Shown: positions 9,719-18,712 of the stretch, piece by piece | Layout of the letters: each line of letters opens with the position of its first letter | Position numbering within the stretch: the stretch's first letter is position 1 | NCBI GenBank assembly: GCA_030696695.1 | Contig: JAUYRP010000002.1 | Coordinates: 295,834-359,833, forward strand | Origin: Methylophilus sp. | GTDB taxonomy: Bacteria; Pseudomonadota; Gammaproteobacteria; Burkholderiales; Methylophilaceae | DNA: 64,000 nucleotides | Direction: 5' to 3' | Made by a program: the position numbers and the translations under genes | The notes under the pieces: generated by a model | What the model saw: the letters and a program-made list of their open reading frames with translations, nothing else | The model's database searches: none | What the model was told of the DNA's origin: nothing

Positions 9719-9752
9719 CGTCTAAATAGCAATCAACATGGCTATTTAGACG
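9719..9752 (+). terminator. 12-bp perfect hairpin between the DUF853 gene and fhs
   Basis: CGTCTAAATAGC and its exact complement GCTATTTAGACG enclose a 10-nt loop, followed by AAGTTTTG. The stem is long but the U-run is short, so it is either a modest intrinsic terminator for the upstream gene or a leader structure of fhs. The fhs Shine-Dalgarno AAGGGAG follows 9 nt later. Confidence 0.6.
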
Positions 9753-9774
9753 AAGTTTTGTTAAGGGAGTAGTT

Positions 9775-11424
9775 ATGCGTTCAGACATCGAAATTGCCCA
9801 AGCCGCAGAGCTTCAGCTAATTTCGACGATTGCAAAGCAGTTGCAAATCTCACCTGATGACATGATTCCTTATGGGCATCATATTGCTAAGTTAAGCCAT
9901 GCTTATATTCAATCATTACAGCACAAACCCAATGGTAAACTCATTTTAGTGACCGCTATTAGCCCAACGCCAGCAGGTGAGGGGAAAACGACCACGACAA
10001 TCGGCTTGGCTGATGCATTAAACCATATTGGTCAACATGCAGTTGCTTGCTTGCGCGAGCCTTCATTGGGACCAGTGTTTGGTATGAAAGGTGGCGCCAC
10101 TGGCGGTGGTTATGCGCAAGTAGTGCCTATGGAAAATATTAACCTGCACTTCACGGGAGATTTTCATGCCATCACCTCGGCCAACAATTTACTCGCAGCG
10201 CTGATTGATAACCATATACATCAAGGCAATGTGTTAGACATACAGCAAGTCACTTGGCGTAGATGTATGGACATGAATGATCGTGCCCTGCGTCGTATAA
10301 CTTTGCATCAACATTATGAAACAGACACAGGCTTTGACATTACTGTGGCTTCAGAGGTGATGGCCATTTTTTGCTTGGCAGAAAATTTACAGGATTTAGC
10401 CCACCGTTTAGGGCGCATTCAAATCGGTAAAAATAGTCTGCAGTTGCCCGTGTTTGCCAGTGATTTAAAAGCAGAGGGTGCAATGACAGCCTTACTGAAA
10501 GACGCCTTTCAGCCAAATTTAGTGCAAACGCTCGCGCATACCCCAGCGATTGTGCATGGTGGACCATTTGCGAATATCGCGCACGGTTGTAATTCTGTGG
10601 TGGCCACCAAAACTGCGCTTAAATTGGCGGACTATGTCGTGACAGAGGCAGGTTTTGGCGCTGATTTGGGTGCGGAGAAGTTTTTTGATATTAAGTGTCG
10701 GCTAAGTAATCTTAAACCAGATGTGGTGGTGTTAGTGGCCACCATTCGTGCCCTAAAGTATCACGGTGGCGCAGCACTCAGCACTTTAAATGAAGAGAAT
10801 GTGGAGTGCTTGATGCTAGGTTTGGATAACCTTAAAAGGCATTTGCATAATTTACATACCTTGTTTGGCATGCAAGTTGTGGTCGCAATTAATCATTTTA
10901 CTCAAGACAGTGAGAAAGAAGTCGCTACGCTGCAAGATGCGGTCAATACACTTGGATTTGATATTTGTATTTGTAAGCATTGGGCAGAAGGCGCTGCTGG
11001 CGCCACTCAGTTGGCAGAGACGCTGGTGGACTATTTAGCGCGCAAGCCTTCAGCGTTTCAAACACTTTACCCTACCACAGCGCCATTGGCAGATAAAATT
11101 GCCACCATAGCTACCAAACTTTATGGTGCAGCACATGTTGAGTATAGTGAGTCAGCACAAGCACAACTGGCGGACCTCTCCACCGAATATCAAGATTTGC
11201 CCGTATGTATTGCTAAAACGCAATATTCGTTCTCATCTGATGCTACTTTGCGTAATGCGCCCACTGGCCATACCTTAAAAGTAAGTGCATTACGGTTATC
11301 TCGCGGTGCTGGTTTCGTGGTGGCCATTTGCGGTGACATCATGACCATGCCGGGCTTGCCTAAGCAACCTGCGAGTGAGCGTATTGGCGTGGATGCCAAT
11401 GGAAAAATCATTGGTTTGTCATAG
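9775..11424 (+). CDS. fhs: Formate-tetrahydrofolate ligase
   Basis: Joins formate to tetrahydrofolate with ATP, giving 10-formyl-THF for purine and one-carbon metabolism. In methylotrophs it connects formate with the folate-linked C1 pool. The 549 residues match the family (about 555). The ATP-binding motif [10 protein letters not shown] lies at 66-75, followed by the conserved [24 protein letters not shown] region near 93. The C-terminal motif [16 protein letters not shown] is typical. A strong Shine-Dalgarno (AAGGGAG) and an upstream hairpin suggest its own transcription start. No folD or mtd-type gene is adjacent. Confidence 0.97.
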   Translation: MRSDIEIAQAAELQLISTIAKQLQISPDDMIPYGHHIAKLSHAYIQSLQHKPNGKLILVTAISPTPAGEGKTTTTIGLADALNHIGQHAVACLREPSLGPVFGMKGGATGGGYAQVVPMENINLHFTGDFHAITSANNLLAALIDNHIHQGNVLDIQQVTWRRCMDMNDRALRRITLHQHYETDTGFDITVASEVMAIFCLAENLQDLAHRLGRIQIGKNSLQLPVFASDLKAEGAMTALLKDAFQPNLVQTLAHTPAIVHGGPFANIAHGCNSVVATKTALKLADYVVTEAGFGADLGAEKFFDIKCRLSNLKPDVVVLVATIRALKYHGGAALSTLNEENVECLMLGLDNLKRHLHNLHTLFGMQVVVAINHFTQDSEKEVATLQDAVNTLGFDICICKHWAEGAAGATQLAETLVDYLARKPSAFQTLYPTTAPLADKIATIATKLYGAAHVEYSESAQAQLADLSTEYQDLPVCIAKTQYSFSSDATLRNAPTGHTLKVSALRLSRGAGFVVAICGDIMTMPGLPKQPASERIGVDANGKIIGLS

Positions 11425-11438
11425 CCATATTGATAAGC

Positions 11439-12005
11439 ATGATGATTACCCTAAAACAGCAAGCAAGTGCTGATCAAACCATACAAAAATCGCGATTTAT
11501 CGCACAAGCTACTACCTGTGAAACAGAGCGTGAAGTAGCGCTTTTTTTACGGAAAATGATCTCGCAACATCCAACAGCACATCATTTGGCTTATGCCTAT
11601 CGCATTAAAACAAGCGAGGGTGTGATTCCACGATTTTCAGATGCAGGCGAACCCTCAGGCACGGCGGGAAAGCCGATTTTGCAAATTCTAGATGGTCAGC
11701 AATACATCAATGTATGTGTGGGCGTGATTCGCTATTATGGCGGCATTAATTTGGGGACGGGTGGCTTAGTCAAAGCGTATGGTGGCACTGCTAAAATGGC
11801 CTTAGAACAGGCGGGAAATATACCATTTATAGAGATGCAAGAAATCAAAATTACCACTAGCTATAAACGGGTAGATGAGTTAACAAGAGAGTTAGCCAAA
11901 TTAAAAGGTGCTGTATTAAACAAAGTGTTTGATGATGCCGCGCACTTTGTAGTTAAATTACCCGCGCAATCTGCACAACAATTTATTCAACGGTTTCAAA
12001 CATAA
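11439..12005 (+). CDS. YigZ/IMPACT family protein
   Basis: A cytoplasmic protein of 188 residues with the UPF0029/IMPACT N-terminal domain. Its hallmark FSDAGEPSGTAGKP lies around residues 66-79 of this frame, followed by YYGGINLGTGGL. Family members bind nucleic acid or ribosomes and are linked to translation stress; the exact function is unknown. I start at ATG 11439, because the TTG nine bases earlier has no better context. ATG 11442 is equally possible. It sits 14 bp after fhs and 13 bp before the permease gene. Confidence 0.88.
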   Translation: MMITLKQQASADQTIQKSRFIAQATTCETEREVALFLRKMISQHPTAHHLAYAYRIKTSEGVIPRFSDAGEPSGTAGKPILQILDGQQYINVCVGVIRYYGGINLGTGGLVKAYGGTAKMALEQAGNIPFIEMQEIKITTSYKRVDELTRELAKLKGAVLNKVFDDAAHFVVKLPAQSAQQFIQRFQT

Positions 12006-12018
12006 GCTAAGGTGATGC

Positions 12019-13035
12019 ATGCAAGCGACAGAAAATACATTCGATAAGTACGATATTGCTGCATGGATCATCATGCTATTTGCAATGCTATTTGTATTGC
12101 GCGCACATTTGCTACCAGCCTTGCTGGCAGGCTTGTTGGTGTTTGAGCTTGTGCATATTATTTCCCCTTACATTGGGCGCAGGCTGCCTGGTAAAGGCGC
12201 CAAAGTGGTTGCAGTTGCATTGCTCGCGATGCTGATTATCGGCTTACTCACGCTGATTGGGATGGGATTAGTAGCGTTATTACGTTCAGATTCGGGCGGA
12301 CTCACCATGTTGATTGCTCAAATGGCTGAAATCATTGCTGATTCACGCAAAATTTTACCTGAGTGGATAGATTCGCATCTTCCAGCAGATGCGGTTGCAT
12401 TACAGCAAACTGTGACTGAGTGGTTACGAAGCCATTCCAATGATATCCAGTTTTTAGGTAAAGAAGCTGGCCGTCACATAGCACATATTCTAATTGCCAT
12501 GGTGATTGGTGGTATGTTGGCACTCAGAGAGGCGACTCAGCGCGAATATTTTCAACCTTTTGCGCGCAGTTTAGTGGACCGTGCCGGTTTGTTTGCAAGC
12601 GCTTTTAGAAATATTGTGTTTGCGCAGGTACGCATATCTGCGATCAATGCTGCTTTCACTGGCATCTATTTAGCCGTAGTGTTACCGATGCTCGGTATTC
12701 ATCTGCCATTCACTAAAACATTGATTTTAATTACATTTATAGTGGGGTTGTTGCCAGTGATTGGCAATCTCATTTCTAATACGGTGATCGTGGTAGTGAG
12801 TATGAGTCACTCTCTTGGCACAGCATTAGGCTCGTTGCTGTTTCTAGTGGTGATTCATAAGTTGGAGTACTTTTTGAATGCCCGTATTGTGGGTGGACAA
12901 ATACGGGCGCAAGCGTGGGAGTTACTAGTGGCCATGCTCACTATGGAGGCAGCATTTGGCATTCCTGGTATTGTGGCAGCACCCATTTACTACGCTTACA
13001 TTAAGAGCGAATGCAGAAGTAACAAATGGATATAG
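12019..13035 (+). CDS. AI-2E family transporter (YdiK/PerM type)
   Basis: A 338-residue polytopic inner-membrane protein with paired N-terminal helices, a soluble helical segment at about 90-150 and four to five C-terminal helices. It includes the family stretch around FIVGLLPVIGNLISN. Members include the AI-2 exporter TqsA and cation/proton antiporters, so the substrate cannot be assigned. AAGGTGA gives a good ribosome-binding site. The gene converges on the M48 protease gene with only 28 bp between them. Confidence 0.87.
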   Translation: MQATENTFDKYDIAAWIIMLFAMLFVLRAHLLPALLAGLLVFELVHIISPYIGRRLPGKGAKVVAVALLAMLIIGLLTLIGMGLVALLRSDSGGLTMLIAQMAEIIADSRKILPEWIDSHLPADAVALQQTVTEWLRSHSNDIQFLGKEAGRHIAHILIAMVIGGMLALREATQREYFQPFARSLVDRAGLFASAFRNIVFAQVRISAINAAFTGIYLAVVLPMLGIHLPFTKTLILITFIVGLLPVIGNLISNTVIVVVSMSHSLGTALGSLLFLVVIHKLEYFLNARIVGGQIRAQAWELLVAMLTMEAAFGIPGIVAAPIYYAYIKSECRSNKWI

Positions 13036-13063
13036 TCAGCTTGATAAGTTCAGTTTGAGCCTA

Positions 13064-13969
13064 TTAACGTAAGAGATACAAACGATTCTCTAGTGTTTTT
13101 CCTGCCTTTAATTTATCCAGTTGCGAGCCAGCGCTTTCACCCAGTTGCGCAAGACGTTCATCAGGGTGTGGGTGTGTTTTAAACAGTAGTGCCACACTGT
13201 CATCACTTTTGTTGATTTGCGCCATGTTTTGCAATACCTCTGGTAAACCATAGACATCATAACCAGCGCGATATGCCAACATCATGCCGATACGATCAGC
13301 CTCATACTCTGCACTTTTGTCCAAGTTACGCGCACTGATTTCTGCCCCAGTACTAATGGCTTTTTTAGAGAGCTTATTATCACCAAACTTATCTCCAAGC
13401 AGGCCAGCCCCCATGTCGAGCAGGGCTTGTTTTTGCATGACTTTTAAATGATGTTTTTGCACCACATGTGCAATTTCATGGCCTAGCACGCCTGCCAGTT
13501 GGGCTTCATTCTGAAATGTTTGATACAAGCCTTTTGTGATCAGCACATAGCCGCCCGGCGCAGCAAATGCGTTCAAATCATTGCTTTCAATGACGCCAAA
13601 CTTCCAAGGTAAGTCTGGGCGTTCTGATTGACTAGCCACCCAACGTCCCACTTTATTGACATATTGCTGCAGGTCATCATTTTTTACTAATGGTGCTGCG
13701 CCAAGTAAGCTTCCTGTGACTTCTCTGCCAATGGCGACTTCTTCATCACGGCTTGGGCTTTTCCAGTTGATTTGTGGCTGTGCTGTTGGGGTGTCTGCCA
13801 CCGCATTTTGATTGTCAGCATTGTCTGTATTGGCAGGCTCTGTTTTTGTACCAGTAGTTTCTTGGATTTTTTCTTTAACAGCCCCTTCTAGTGCCTTACC
13901 TAAATCAAATGCATACACATTGGCGATAAAAGCAGTCGTCACTAAAGCGGCAAAAATAGACTTATGCAT
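13064..13969 (-). CDS. Periplasmic M48 family metalloprotease
   Basis: A secreted zinc protease of 301 residues. The signal peptide ends near VYA (residue 20), and a Thr/Asn/Ala-rich linker spans about 35-68. The catalytic motif HEIAH is at 164-168, with the third zinc ligand in EYEAD (about 221). It resembles Oma1/YcaL/LoiP-type proteases that police outer-membrane proteins. It is the last gene of a three-gene minus-strand set; its start overlaps the stop of the SH3-domain gene, so coupled translation and a shared envelope role are likely. Confidence 0.9.
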   Translation of the reverse strand: MHKSIFAALVTTAFIANVYAFDLGKALEGAVKEKIQETTGTKTEPANTDNADNQNAVADTPTAQPQINWKSPSRDEEVAIGREVTGSLLGAAPLVKNDDLQQYVNKVGRWVASQSERPDLPWKFGVIESNDLNAFAAPGGYVLITKGLYQTFQNEAQLAGVLGHEIAHVVQKHHLKVMQKQALLDMGAGLLGDKFGDNKLSKKAISTGAEISARNLDKSAEYEADRIGMMLAYRAGYDVYGLPEVLQNMAQINKSDDSVALLFKTHPHPDERLAQLGESAGSQLDKLKAGKTLENRLYLLR

Positions 13970-14469
13970 TATTTTGCTCCTTTCAGATAAGCCGCCTGAT
14001 TTGCAGTAAGTCCGCCACTGCTGGCAAATTTCTGAGCATCTGCTTTACTCACGGCTAAGCTTTCTAATTTTTTCATTTCAGTTTCATTAAATTGTGCTGC
14101 TTTCAGCTCTTCCGCACTCAAACCACGTATGCCAGTGGTGGAGACTACTTTGCCGGTACCCGCTCGACCTGTCGCCACAGCTACAGTGCCTTTGAGCACA
14201 TTGCCAGTGCTAGCGCGCTTTACAGACAATAGACGTACCCAGCCTGTGGATTTCTTCGTTTTGACTTGTAACCATGCCCCTTTTTTAGTGATGATTTCTA
14301 AGGGCTCGTTTTTAATGAGTGCGCCAGAAGATTTTGCATCGGCAAAAGGCTGTACCCGTAACGTATCAGCTTTCAATGCAGTACCAGACTCTGTTGCTGC
14401 AAGGCTGATAGGCGAGCTAAGCCCAAAACCGATTGCAACAATTAAATATAACCATGTGTGTCGCTTCAT
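13969..14469 (-). CDS. Periplasmic SH3-domain protein
   Basis: A 166-residue exported protein with a signal peptide ending near ISLA. A bacterial SH3-like domain covers about residues 30-82 (the characteristic LRVQPFADAKSSG, then GAWLQVKTKKSTGWVR). A Gly/Thr-rich linker and a helical C-terminus with EEL/EMKKLESLAV follow. Such SH3 domains bind cell-wall peptides or partner proteins. It overlaps both neighbours by one to four bases, indicating a translationally coupled CHASE2-SH3-protease operon. Confidence 0.82.
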   Translation of the reverse strand: MKRHTWLYLIVAIGFGLSSPISLAATESGTALKADTLRVQPFADAKSSGALIKNEPLEIITKKGAWLQVKTKKSTGWVRLLSVKRASTGNVLKGTVAVATGRAGTGKVVSTTGIRGLSAEELKAAQFNETEMKKLESLAVSKADAQKFASSGGLTANQAAYLKGAK

Positions 14470-16181
14470 ACAATTTCCTTTACTTCTTCAGGTTGCCCAT
14501 GTTCGAGCTGAATAATTAATTGCGCAAATAACGTTCGCCATTGTGCGCCCAGTATTTGGCTATCGGCAGTTTGATTCGATTGTAAAAGTTTGCCCTCATG
14601 CGTTGCATAACGAATGACTGTCTGTTTTGGAAGACCGAGTGACTCTACATAGCCAGAGAGGCTATCTATTAGGCGCTGTGCATCTTGCTTTGCAGTCATC
14701 TGATATTCTGGTTTTTCATCCGAATAGATCCAACTAATTACCACCATATCGCCAAACAACCCCCAAATACCAGTCTGAGTCCCCAATAACACTTCAATAC
14801 TGTTCGGTGTGTAGCTAGTGAGCTCTAATTTACGTTTCAGTTTTTTCATCGCCGTATCACCTAGTGGTTCATCACTTTCTATGATGGCAGCTAGCATCAA
14901 TACGCCTGAGTGGTCTGCATTTGCTTGTACGCCAAAAGTAAGCCAACGTTGTAATGCTCGATCAGTTGCTAACGCATAGATTTTGGCAATACCAAATAGT
15001 GCAACTGCCCATAAAATAGGTGCTGTTAAGTCTAAATAAGTATTGCTGACATTGATGCCTATATAAGAGAGGGCAAGTAAACCAACCTGACTGCCAGTAA
15101 AGATGGAGTTGAATTTGTCACGGTCCACTTTAAAGTAGAAGGCTAGGGTGGTTGCCCATATCAACAATAAACTTAAAATAATATAAGGCGTTTTACCTCG
15201 CCATACTTTTAAGTAATCACCATGTTTAACATTGTCAATTGCAGTGGCTAATATTTCCACACCAGGGAATTGCTTGTCCATGGCTGTAGGCTTGATATCA
15301 AATAGGCCTGCAGCAGTTGAACCAATAATTACAATTTTATCGGTGAACTCACTTTGGGAGCGGGTCTTATTTTGGCTTGTTAAATCAGTGAATACATCGC
15401 TAAAAGTGACGTACTGATAACTAAAGGGCTTGCCCCGCCAATTGATTAGCATATTTTGCGGCAAGTCAGATAAAGAGCCGCCGGCATAGGTGCCTACAGC
15501 TTCAGGCAAAGAAGGTAAGTGCCAACCTTCTTCTGAATGGTAAATGCGATATTCACGTACGATTCCGTCATTATCGGGATAAACATTATTGGTCCCCAAG
15601 CGATTGGCTTTTTGGGCACCTTCAAAAAAAGGCAATACTGCAGCAATAGTCGCATTCTGATGATGCTCGGGATTGGCGCGTATACCGGGAATTTGCGCGT
15701 ACTTCAGTTGGCTAAGATGATCTTGTGACGGATCTAACCTTAAAATGGGAAAGAATACATTGTCGCTTGCCCCAATCACGTCATTAAAATAGGCGTCGCT
15801 GTCAGGGTTGTAAATATCGGCATCACTAAACAAAATATCAAAGACGACTGCTTTGGGTTTTTGTGCTTGTATATTTTCAACAAACTCACCTAGCACCTGG
15901 CGTGGCCATGGCCAGCGCCCATAATCTTTTGCGAATGCCGCTAAACTCGCTTCATTGATATCCACAATCACAATTTGGGGGTCTGCATTGGGCTGAATTA
16001 CACGGTGCTTCACCATGAAATCAAAGGCTTTATCACGCATGTTCAGACCAACACTGAACACACTGGCATCTAGTAGCACAAGTAAAGTGAATAGGGTGGC
16101 GAGGTATATGTAGAAGTTATTTTTGAGTTTACGTGTGAGTTTGGCTAACCATTGACCAAGTAATAATTTGAGCTTAATCAT
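14466..16181 (-). CDS. CHASE2-domain membrane protein without a recognised output domain
   Basis: A 571-residue inner-membrane protein. One N-terminal transmembrane helix (about 24-46) is followed by a periplasmic CHASE2 sensor domain (about 47-320; VDINEASLAAF, then GRWPWPRQV). Three closely spaced helices follow (about 330-400). The C-terminal ~170 residues are cytoplasmic. CHASE2 is normally coupled to an adenylate cyclase, kinase or GGDEF domain, but none of their motifs is visible here. It is the first gene of the operon with the SH3 protein and M48 protease, suggesting envelope-stress sensing. Confidence 0.83.
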   Translation of the reverse strand: MIKLKLLLGQWLAKLTRKLKNNFYIYLATLFTLLVLLDASVFSVGLNMRDKAFDFMVKHRVIQPNADPQIVIVDINEASLAAFAKDYGRWPWPRQVLGEFVENIQAQKPKAVVFDILFSDADIYNPDSDAYFNDVIGASDNVFFPILRLDPSQDHLSQLKYAQIPGIRANPEHHQNATIAAVLPFFEGAQKANRLGTNNVYPDNDGIVREYRIYHSEEGWHLPSLPEAVGTYAGGSLSDLPQNMLINWRGKPFSYQYVTFSDVFTDLTSQNKTRSQSEFTDKIVIIGSTAAGLFDIKPTAMDKQFPGVEILATAIDNVKHGDYLKVWRGKTPYIILSLLLIWATTLAFYFKVDRDKFNSIFTGSQVGLLALSYIGINVSNTYLDLTAPILWAVALFGIAKIYALATDRALQRWLTFGVQANADHSGVLMLAAIIESDEPLGDTAMKKLKRKLELTSYTPNSIEVLLGTQTGIWGLFGDMVVISWIYSDEKPEYQMTAKQDAQRLIDSLSGYVESLGLPKQTVIRYATHEGKLLQSNQTADSQILGAQWRTLFAQLIIQLEHGQPEEVKEIV

Positions 16182-16392
16182 CGTTCACTTTGCTTGCTTG
16201 ACTATCAATCAATTTACTCTAACACAGGCAAACGGAAGGTCACAAATGGAAAGATGCATAAATTGCAAGCAATTAAAATAAATTATTTTTGATGTGTTTT
16301 AGTATTTTTTAACGAAAATGCTTATAAATGAATAGGATAGTGAAAAAATAATAGCAATTTATTTTTATTAGTTGTATGCTTTGCATCATTGT

Positions 16393-16406
16393 TGTGATGT
16401 ATCACA
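16393..16406. promoter_or_regulatory. CRP/FNR-family-like palindrome
   Basis: TGTGATGTATCACA has perfect 6-nt half-sites TGTGAT/ATCACA around a 2-nt centre. The half-site resembles CRP, while the TGTGA-N4-TCACA spacing is that of FNR/DNR-type sites. It lies 22 bp upstream of the small ORF at 16428. The identity of the binding protein is inferred, not known. Confidence 0.4.
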
Positions 16407-16427
16407 TTCTTTATCGGGCTTAACTAT

Positions 16428-16514
16428 ATGAGTTTAAATATAAAAATAGTATTTTTTAGCTTTTTAATGTTATTGGTTGTCGGTGGTGTAGATGCAATGA
16501 TCGCAGTGGTATAA
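16428..16514 (+). CDS. Candidate 28-aa hydrophobic peptide
   Basis: The frame encodes a 28-residue peptide beginning MSLNIKIVFF, with a single hydrophobic run and ending AMIAVV. It looks like a small single-span membrane peptide. It is preceded by the CRP/FNR-like palindrome and followed 60 bp later by a rho-independent terminator, so it would sit in its own short transcript. There is no convincing Shine-Dalgarno before the ATG. It could equally be chance coding within a small RNA. Confidence 0.3.
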   Translation: MSLNIKIVFFSFLMLLVVGGVDAMIAVV

Positions 16515-16575
16515 CCCTTAGTTCTTAAGTAGCCTTTTCAGCACATCTAAGTGCGAGACGTAAATGGCTAAAACA

Positions 16576-16608
16576 AAAGCTCTTAAGCTACGCTTAGGGG
16601 CTTTTTTA
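16576..16608 (+). terminator. Rho-independent terminator upstream of rmuC
   Basis: AAGCTCTTAAGC pairs with GCTTAGGGGCTT (including G-U pairs) across a TACG loop and is followed by TTTTTT. It is oriented to end a plus-strand transcript starting in the 16.3-16.5 kb region, where no annotated large gene exists. Confidence 0.7.
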
Positions 16609-16652
16609 TTGCAAGTGGGAGATAGTCTGCCACATCCGTTATAATCTCAACC

Positions 16653-17966
16653 ATGAATATCAGCACCCTACAATTTGTCATCACCCTTTGCTTGCTAGCT
16701 GTTGTGATATGGCTGTTACTTCGTATTATTAAACAGCAATCTAACGCAGGGTTAATGCAGCAATTAGAAGAAAAACATCGGGCCATGCTGCTGGACTTGA
16801 ATGATGGCCTCAATAAATTGGGCGATCGGCTAAACAGCGTTTCTCAGGAAAATAGCGAACGTCTCAAATCTGCAGTATCACATGAGCTTCAAGCGACGCG
16901 TGAAGCGATGCAGGCTTTGCAATTGGCACAAAATACTAGCTTAGCCGCGACTCGGGAGACAGTGCTAGAAACCCTGCATAAAACCTTAAGTGAGCAAGGT
17001 AAATCGCAGCAAGTGATGATGCATGACACCATGTTAAAGGCGACAACCACGCTGACCCAAACCATAGACACATTAAGTAAAATCGTTGATACACGTTTAG
17101 AGGAAATCGGCGGCAAAGTGTCTGAACGTTTAGAAGAAGGCTTTAGAAAAACCAACGAGACTTTTGTCAGTGTGATGGAGCGATTAGCCACCATCGATGA
17201 AGCACAAAAGAAAATTGATGGTTTGAGTACGAATATGGTGAGCCTCCAGGAGTTGCTGGGTGATAAGCGCAGCCGCGGTGCTTATGGCGAGGTGCAGTTG
17301 GAAGGATTGGTGCGAAATGTATTGCCGACATCAAGCTTTAAAATGCAGCATAGCTTTGAAAATGGTACACGTGTGGATTGTGCTTTGTTCTTGCCTGACC
17401 CGACTGGCACGGTAGCTGTAGATAGTAAGTTCCCGCTCGAAAACTACCACCGTATGTTTGATCCAAACTTAAGCGAGGCGGTGCAATTGTTAGCCGAAAA
17501 ACAATTCAAAGCTGACGTGAAAAAACATGTGGACGATATCGCGGCTAAGTACATCATTCCTAATGTCACTTCGGATGGTGCGGTCATGTTCATTCCCGCA
17601 GAAGCGGTGTTTGCAGAAATCCATGCCTATCATCCAGAAGTAATTGATTATGCAATGAATAAACGTGTGTGGGTGGTGTCTCCTACCACCTTAATGGCAG
17701 TATTGAACACTGCGCGCGCAGTGCTAAAAGATGTAGAAATGCGCAAACAAGTACATATTATTAAAGATGAATTAGGCAAGTTGAGTAAAGATTTTGAGCG
17801 CTTTGATTCGCGCATGAAAAAATTGGCCGATAACATCCGTCAAGCGCATGAAAACGCGCAAGATGTGCACATCAGCAGTCAAAAAATTACACGTCGATTT
17901 GCACAAATTGAGCGTGTCGAATTAAGCGATCAACCCATTGATTTGCTTGATGAAGTAGATGAGTAG
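16653..17966 (+). CDS. rmuC: RmuC family DNA recombination protein
   Basis: A 437-residue protein with one N-terminal membrane helix (about 6-24) and a long coiled coil (about 30-200). The RmuC nuclease-like domain follows at about 205-400, with the signature VDSKFPLENY near residue 254 and the DKRSRGAYGEVQL region near 205. RmuC limits inversion at short inverted repeats in E. coli and is predicted to be a restriction-endonuclease-fold enzyme. It begins a run of plus-strand genes with short gaps; moaD starts 23 bp downstream. Confidence 0.94.
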   Translation: MNISTLQFVITLCLLAVVIWLLLRIIKQQSNAGLMQQLEEKHRAMLLDLNDGLNKLGDRLNSVSQENSERLKSAVSHELQATREAMQALQLAQNTSLAATRETVLETLHKTLSEQGKSQQVMMHDTMLKATTTLTQTIDTLSKIVDTRLEEIGGKVSERLEEGFRKTNETFVSVMERLATIDEAQKKIDGLSTNMVSLQELLGDKRSRGAYGEVQLEGLVRNVLPTSSFKMQHSFENGTRVDCALFLPDPTGTVAVDSKFPLENYHRMFDPNLSEAVQLLAEKQFKADVKKHVDDIAAKYIIPNVTSDGAVMFIPAEAVFAEIHAYHPEVIDYAMNKRVWVVSPTTLMAVLNTARAVLKDVEMRKQVHIIKDELGKLSKDFERFDSRMKKLADNIRQAHENAQDVHISSQKITRRFAQIERVELSDQPIDLLDEVDE

Positions 17967-17989
17967 TTTTTCAGAGATAAGTCGATATT

Positions 17990-18247
17990 ATGCAAATTAA
18001 AGTGTTATATTTCGCCCGTATTAAAGAGGCGGTCAATTACTCTTCCGAAGATGTAGTTTTGCCCGAAGAGGTTGAGACCATTACTGCACTCAAGCATTGG
18101 TTATCAAAGCGCGGAGAAGTGTGGGCCAATTTGTTTAATGGTCAGTTAGTCGTTAGAGCTGCCATCAATCATAACTTGGTTGATGATTTGGCCGTGATTG
18201 AAGACGGCGATGAAGTGGCTTTTTTCCCACCGGTGACAGGCGGCTAA
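17990..18247 (+). CDS. moaD: Molybdopterin synthase sulfur carrier subunit
   Basis: A ubiquitin-fold sulfur carrier of 85 residues ending in the obligatory Gly-Gly (VTGG). The C-terminal glycine is adenylated and thiocarboxylated, then donates sulfur to cyclic pyranopterin monophosphate. Two bases separate it from moaE, its partner in the MPT synthase heterotetramer. Other moa/mog genes are not present in the window. Confidence 0.95.
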   Translation: MQIKVLYFARIKEAVNYSSEDVVLPEEVETITALKHWLSKRGEVWANLFNGQLVVRAAINHNLVDDLAVIEDGDEVAFFPPVTGG

Positions 18248-18249
18248 TC

Positions 18250-18699
18250 ATGATTCGCGTGCAAACGGACGATTTTGATGTGGCGCAAATACTTGCTGGC
18301 ATGCGTCAAAACAACCCCAAGGTTGGCGCAATGGTTTGTTTTGTTGGTTTGGTGCGTGATATGAATGATAGCGCAGAGGTAACGTCACTCACTCTAGAGC
18401 ATTATCCTGAAATGACTGAGAAGTCCTTGCACGGAATTGTCAGCCAAGCAAAACAGCGCTGGGATATTTTAGATGCTGCAGTGATTCATCGTGTAGGCAC
18501 ATTGCAACCTACTGACCAAATCGTGCTGGTTGCTATCACAAGTGCGCATCGCCAAGCCGCATTTTCTGCCTGCGAGTTCGTCATGGATTATTTAAAAACA
18601 CAGGCTCCTTTTTGGAAAAAAGAAACCAATAGCCAAGGTGCACGCTGGGTGGAGGCGAAAGCCTCAGATGACGAAGCGCAAGTACGTTGGACTCAATAA
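18250..18699 (+). CDS. moaE: Molybdopterin synthase catalytic subunit
   Basis: The large subunit of MPT synthase (149 residues) converts cyclic pyranopterin monophosphate to molybdopterin using MoaD thiocarboxylate. Family hallmarks include MVCFVGLVRDMN near the start, LTLEHYPEMTEK, IHRVGTL, the HRQAAFSACEF segment, and the active-site lysine region PFWKKE. Cofactor produced here would serve enzymes such as formate dehydrogenases. It lies directly after moaD. Confidence 0.96.
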   Translation: MIRVQTDDFDVAQILAGMRQNNPKVGAMVCFVGLVRDMNDSAEVTSLTLEHYPEMTEKSLHGIVSQAKQRWDILDAAVIHRVGTLQPTDQIVLVAITSAHRQAAFSACEFVMDYLKTQAPFWKKETNSQGARWVEAKASDDEAQVRWTQ

Positions 18700-18712
18700 A
18701 GACCATATCTAG

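Larger units (their letters stand above)
16182..16652. other. 471-bp non-coding region between the CHASE2 gene and rmuC
   Basis: Very AT-rich divergent spacer. It holds the promoter side of the minus-strand CHASE2 operon, a CRP/FNR-like palindrome (16393-16406), a 28-codon ORF (16428-16514) and a rho-independent terminator (16576-16608). A short independent transcription unit, coding or small RNA, is the simplest reading. Confidence 0.6.
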
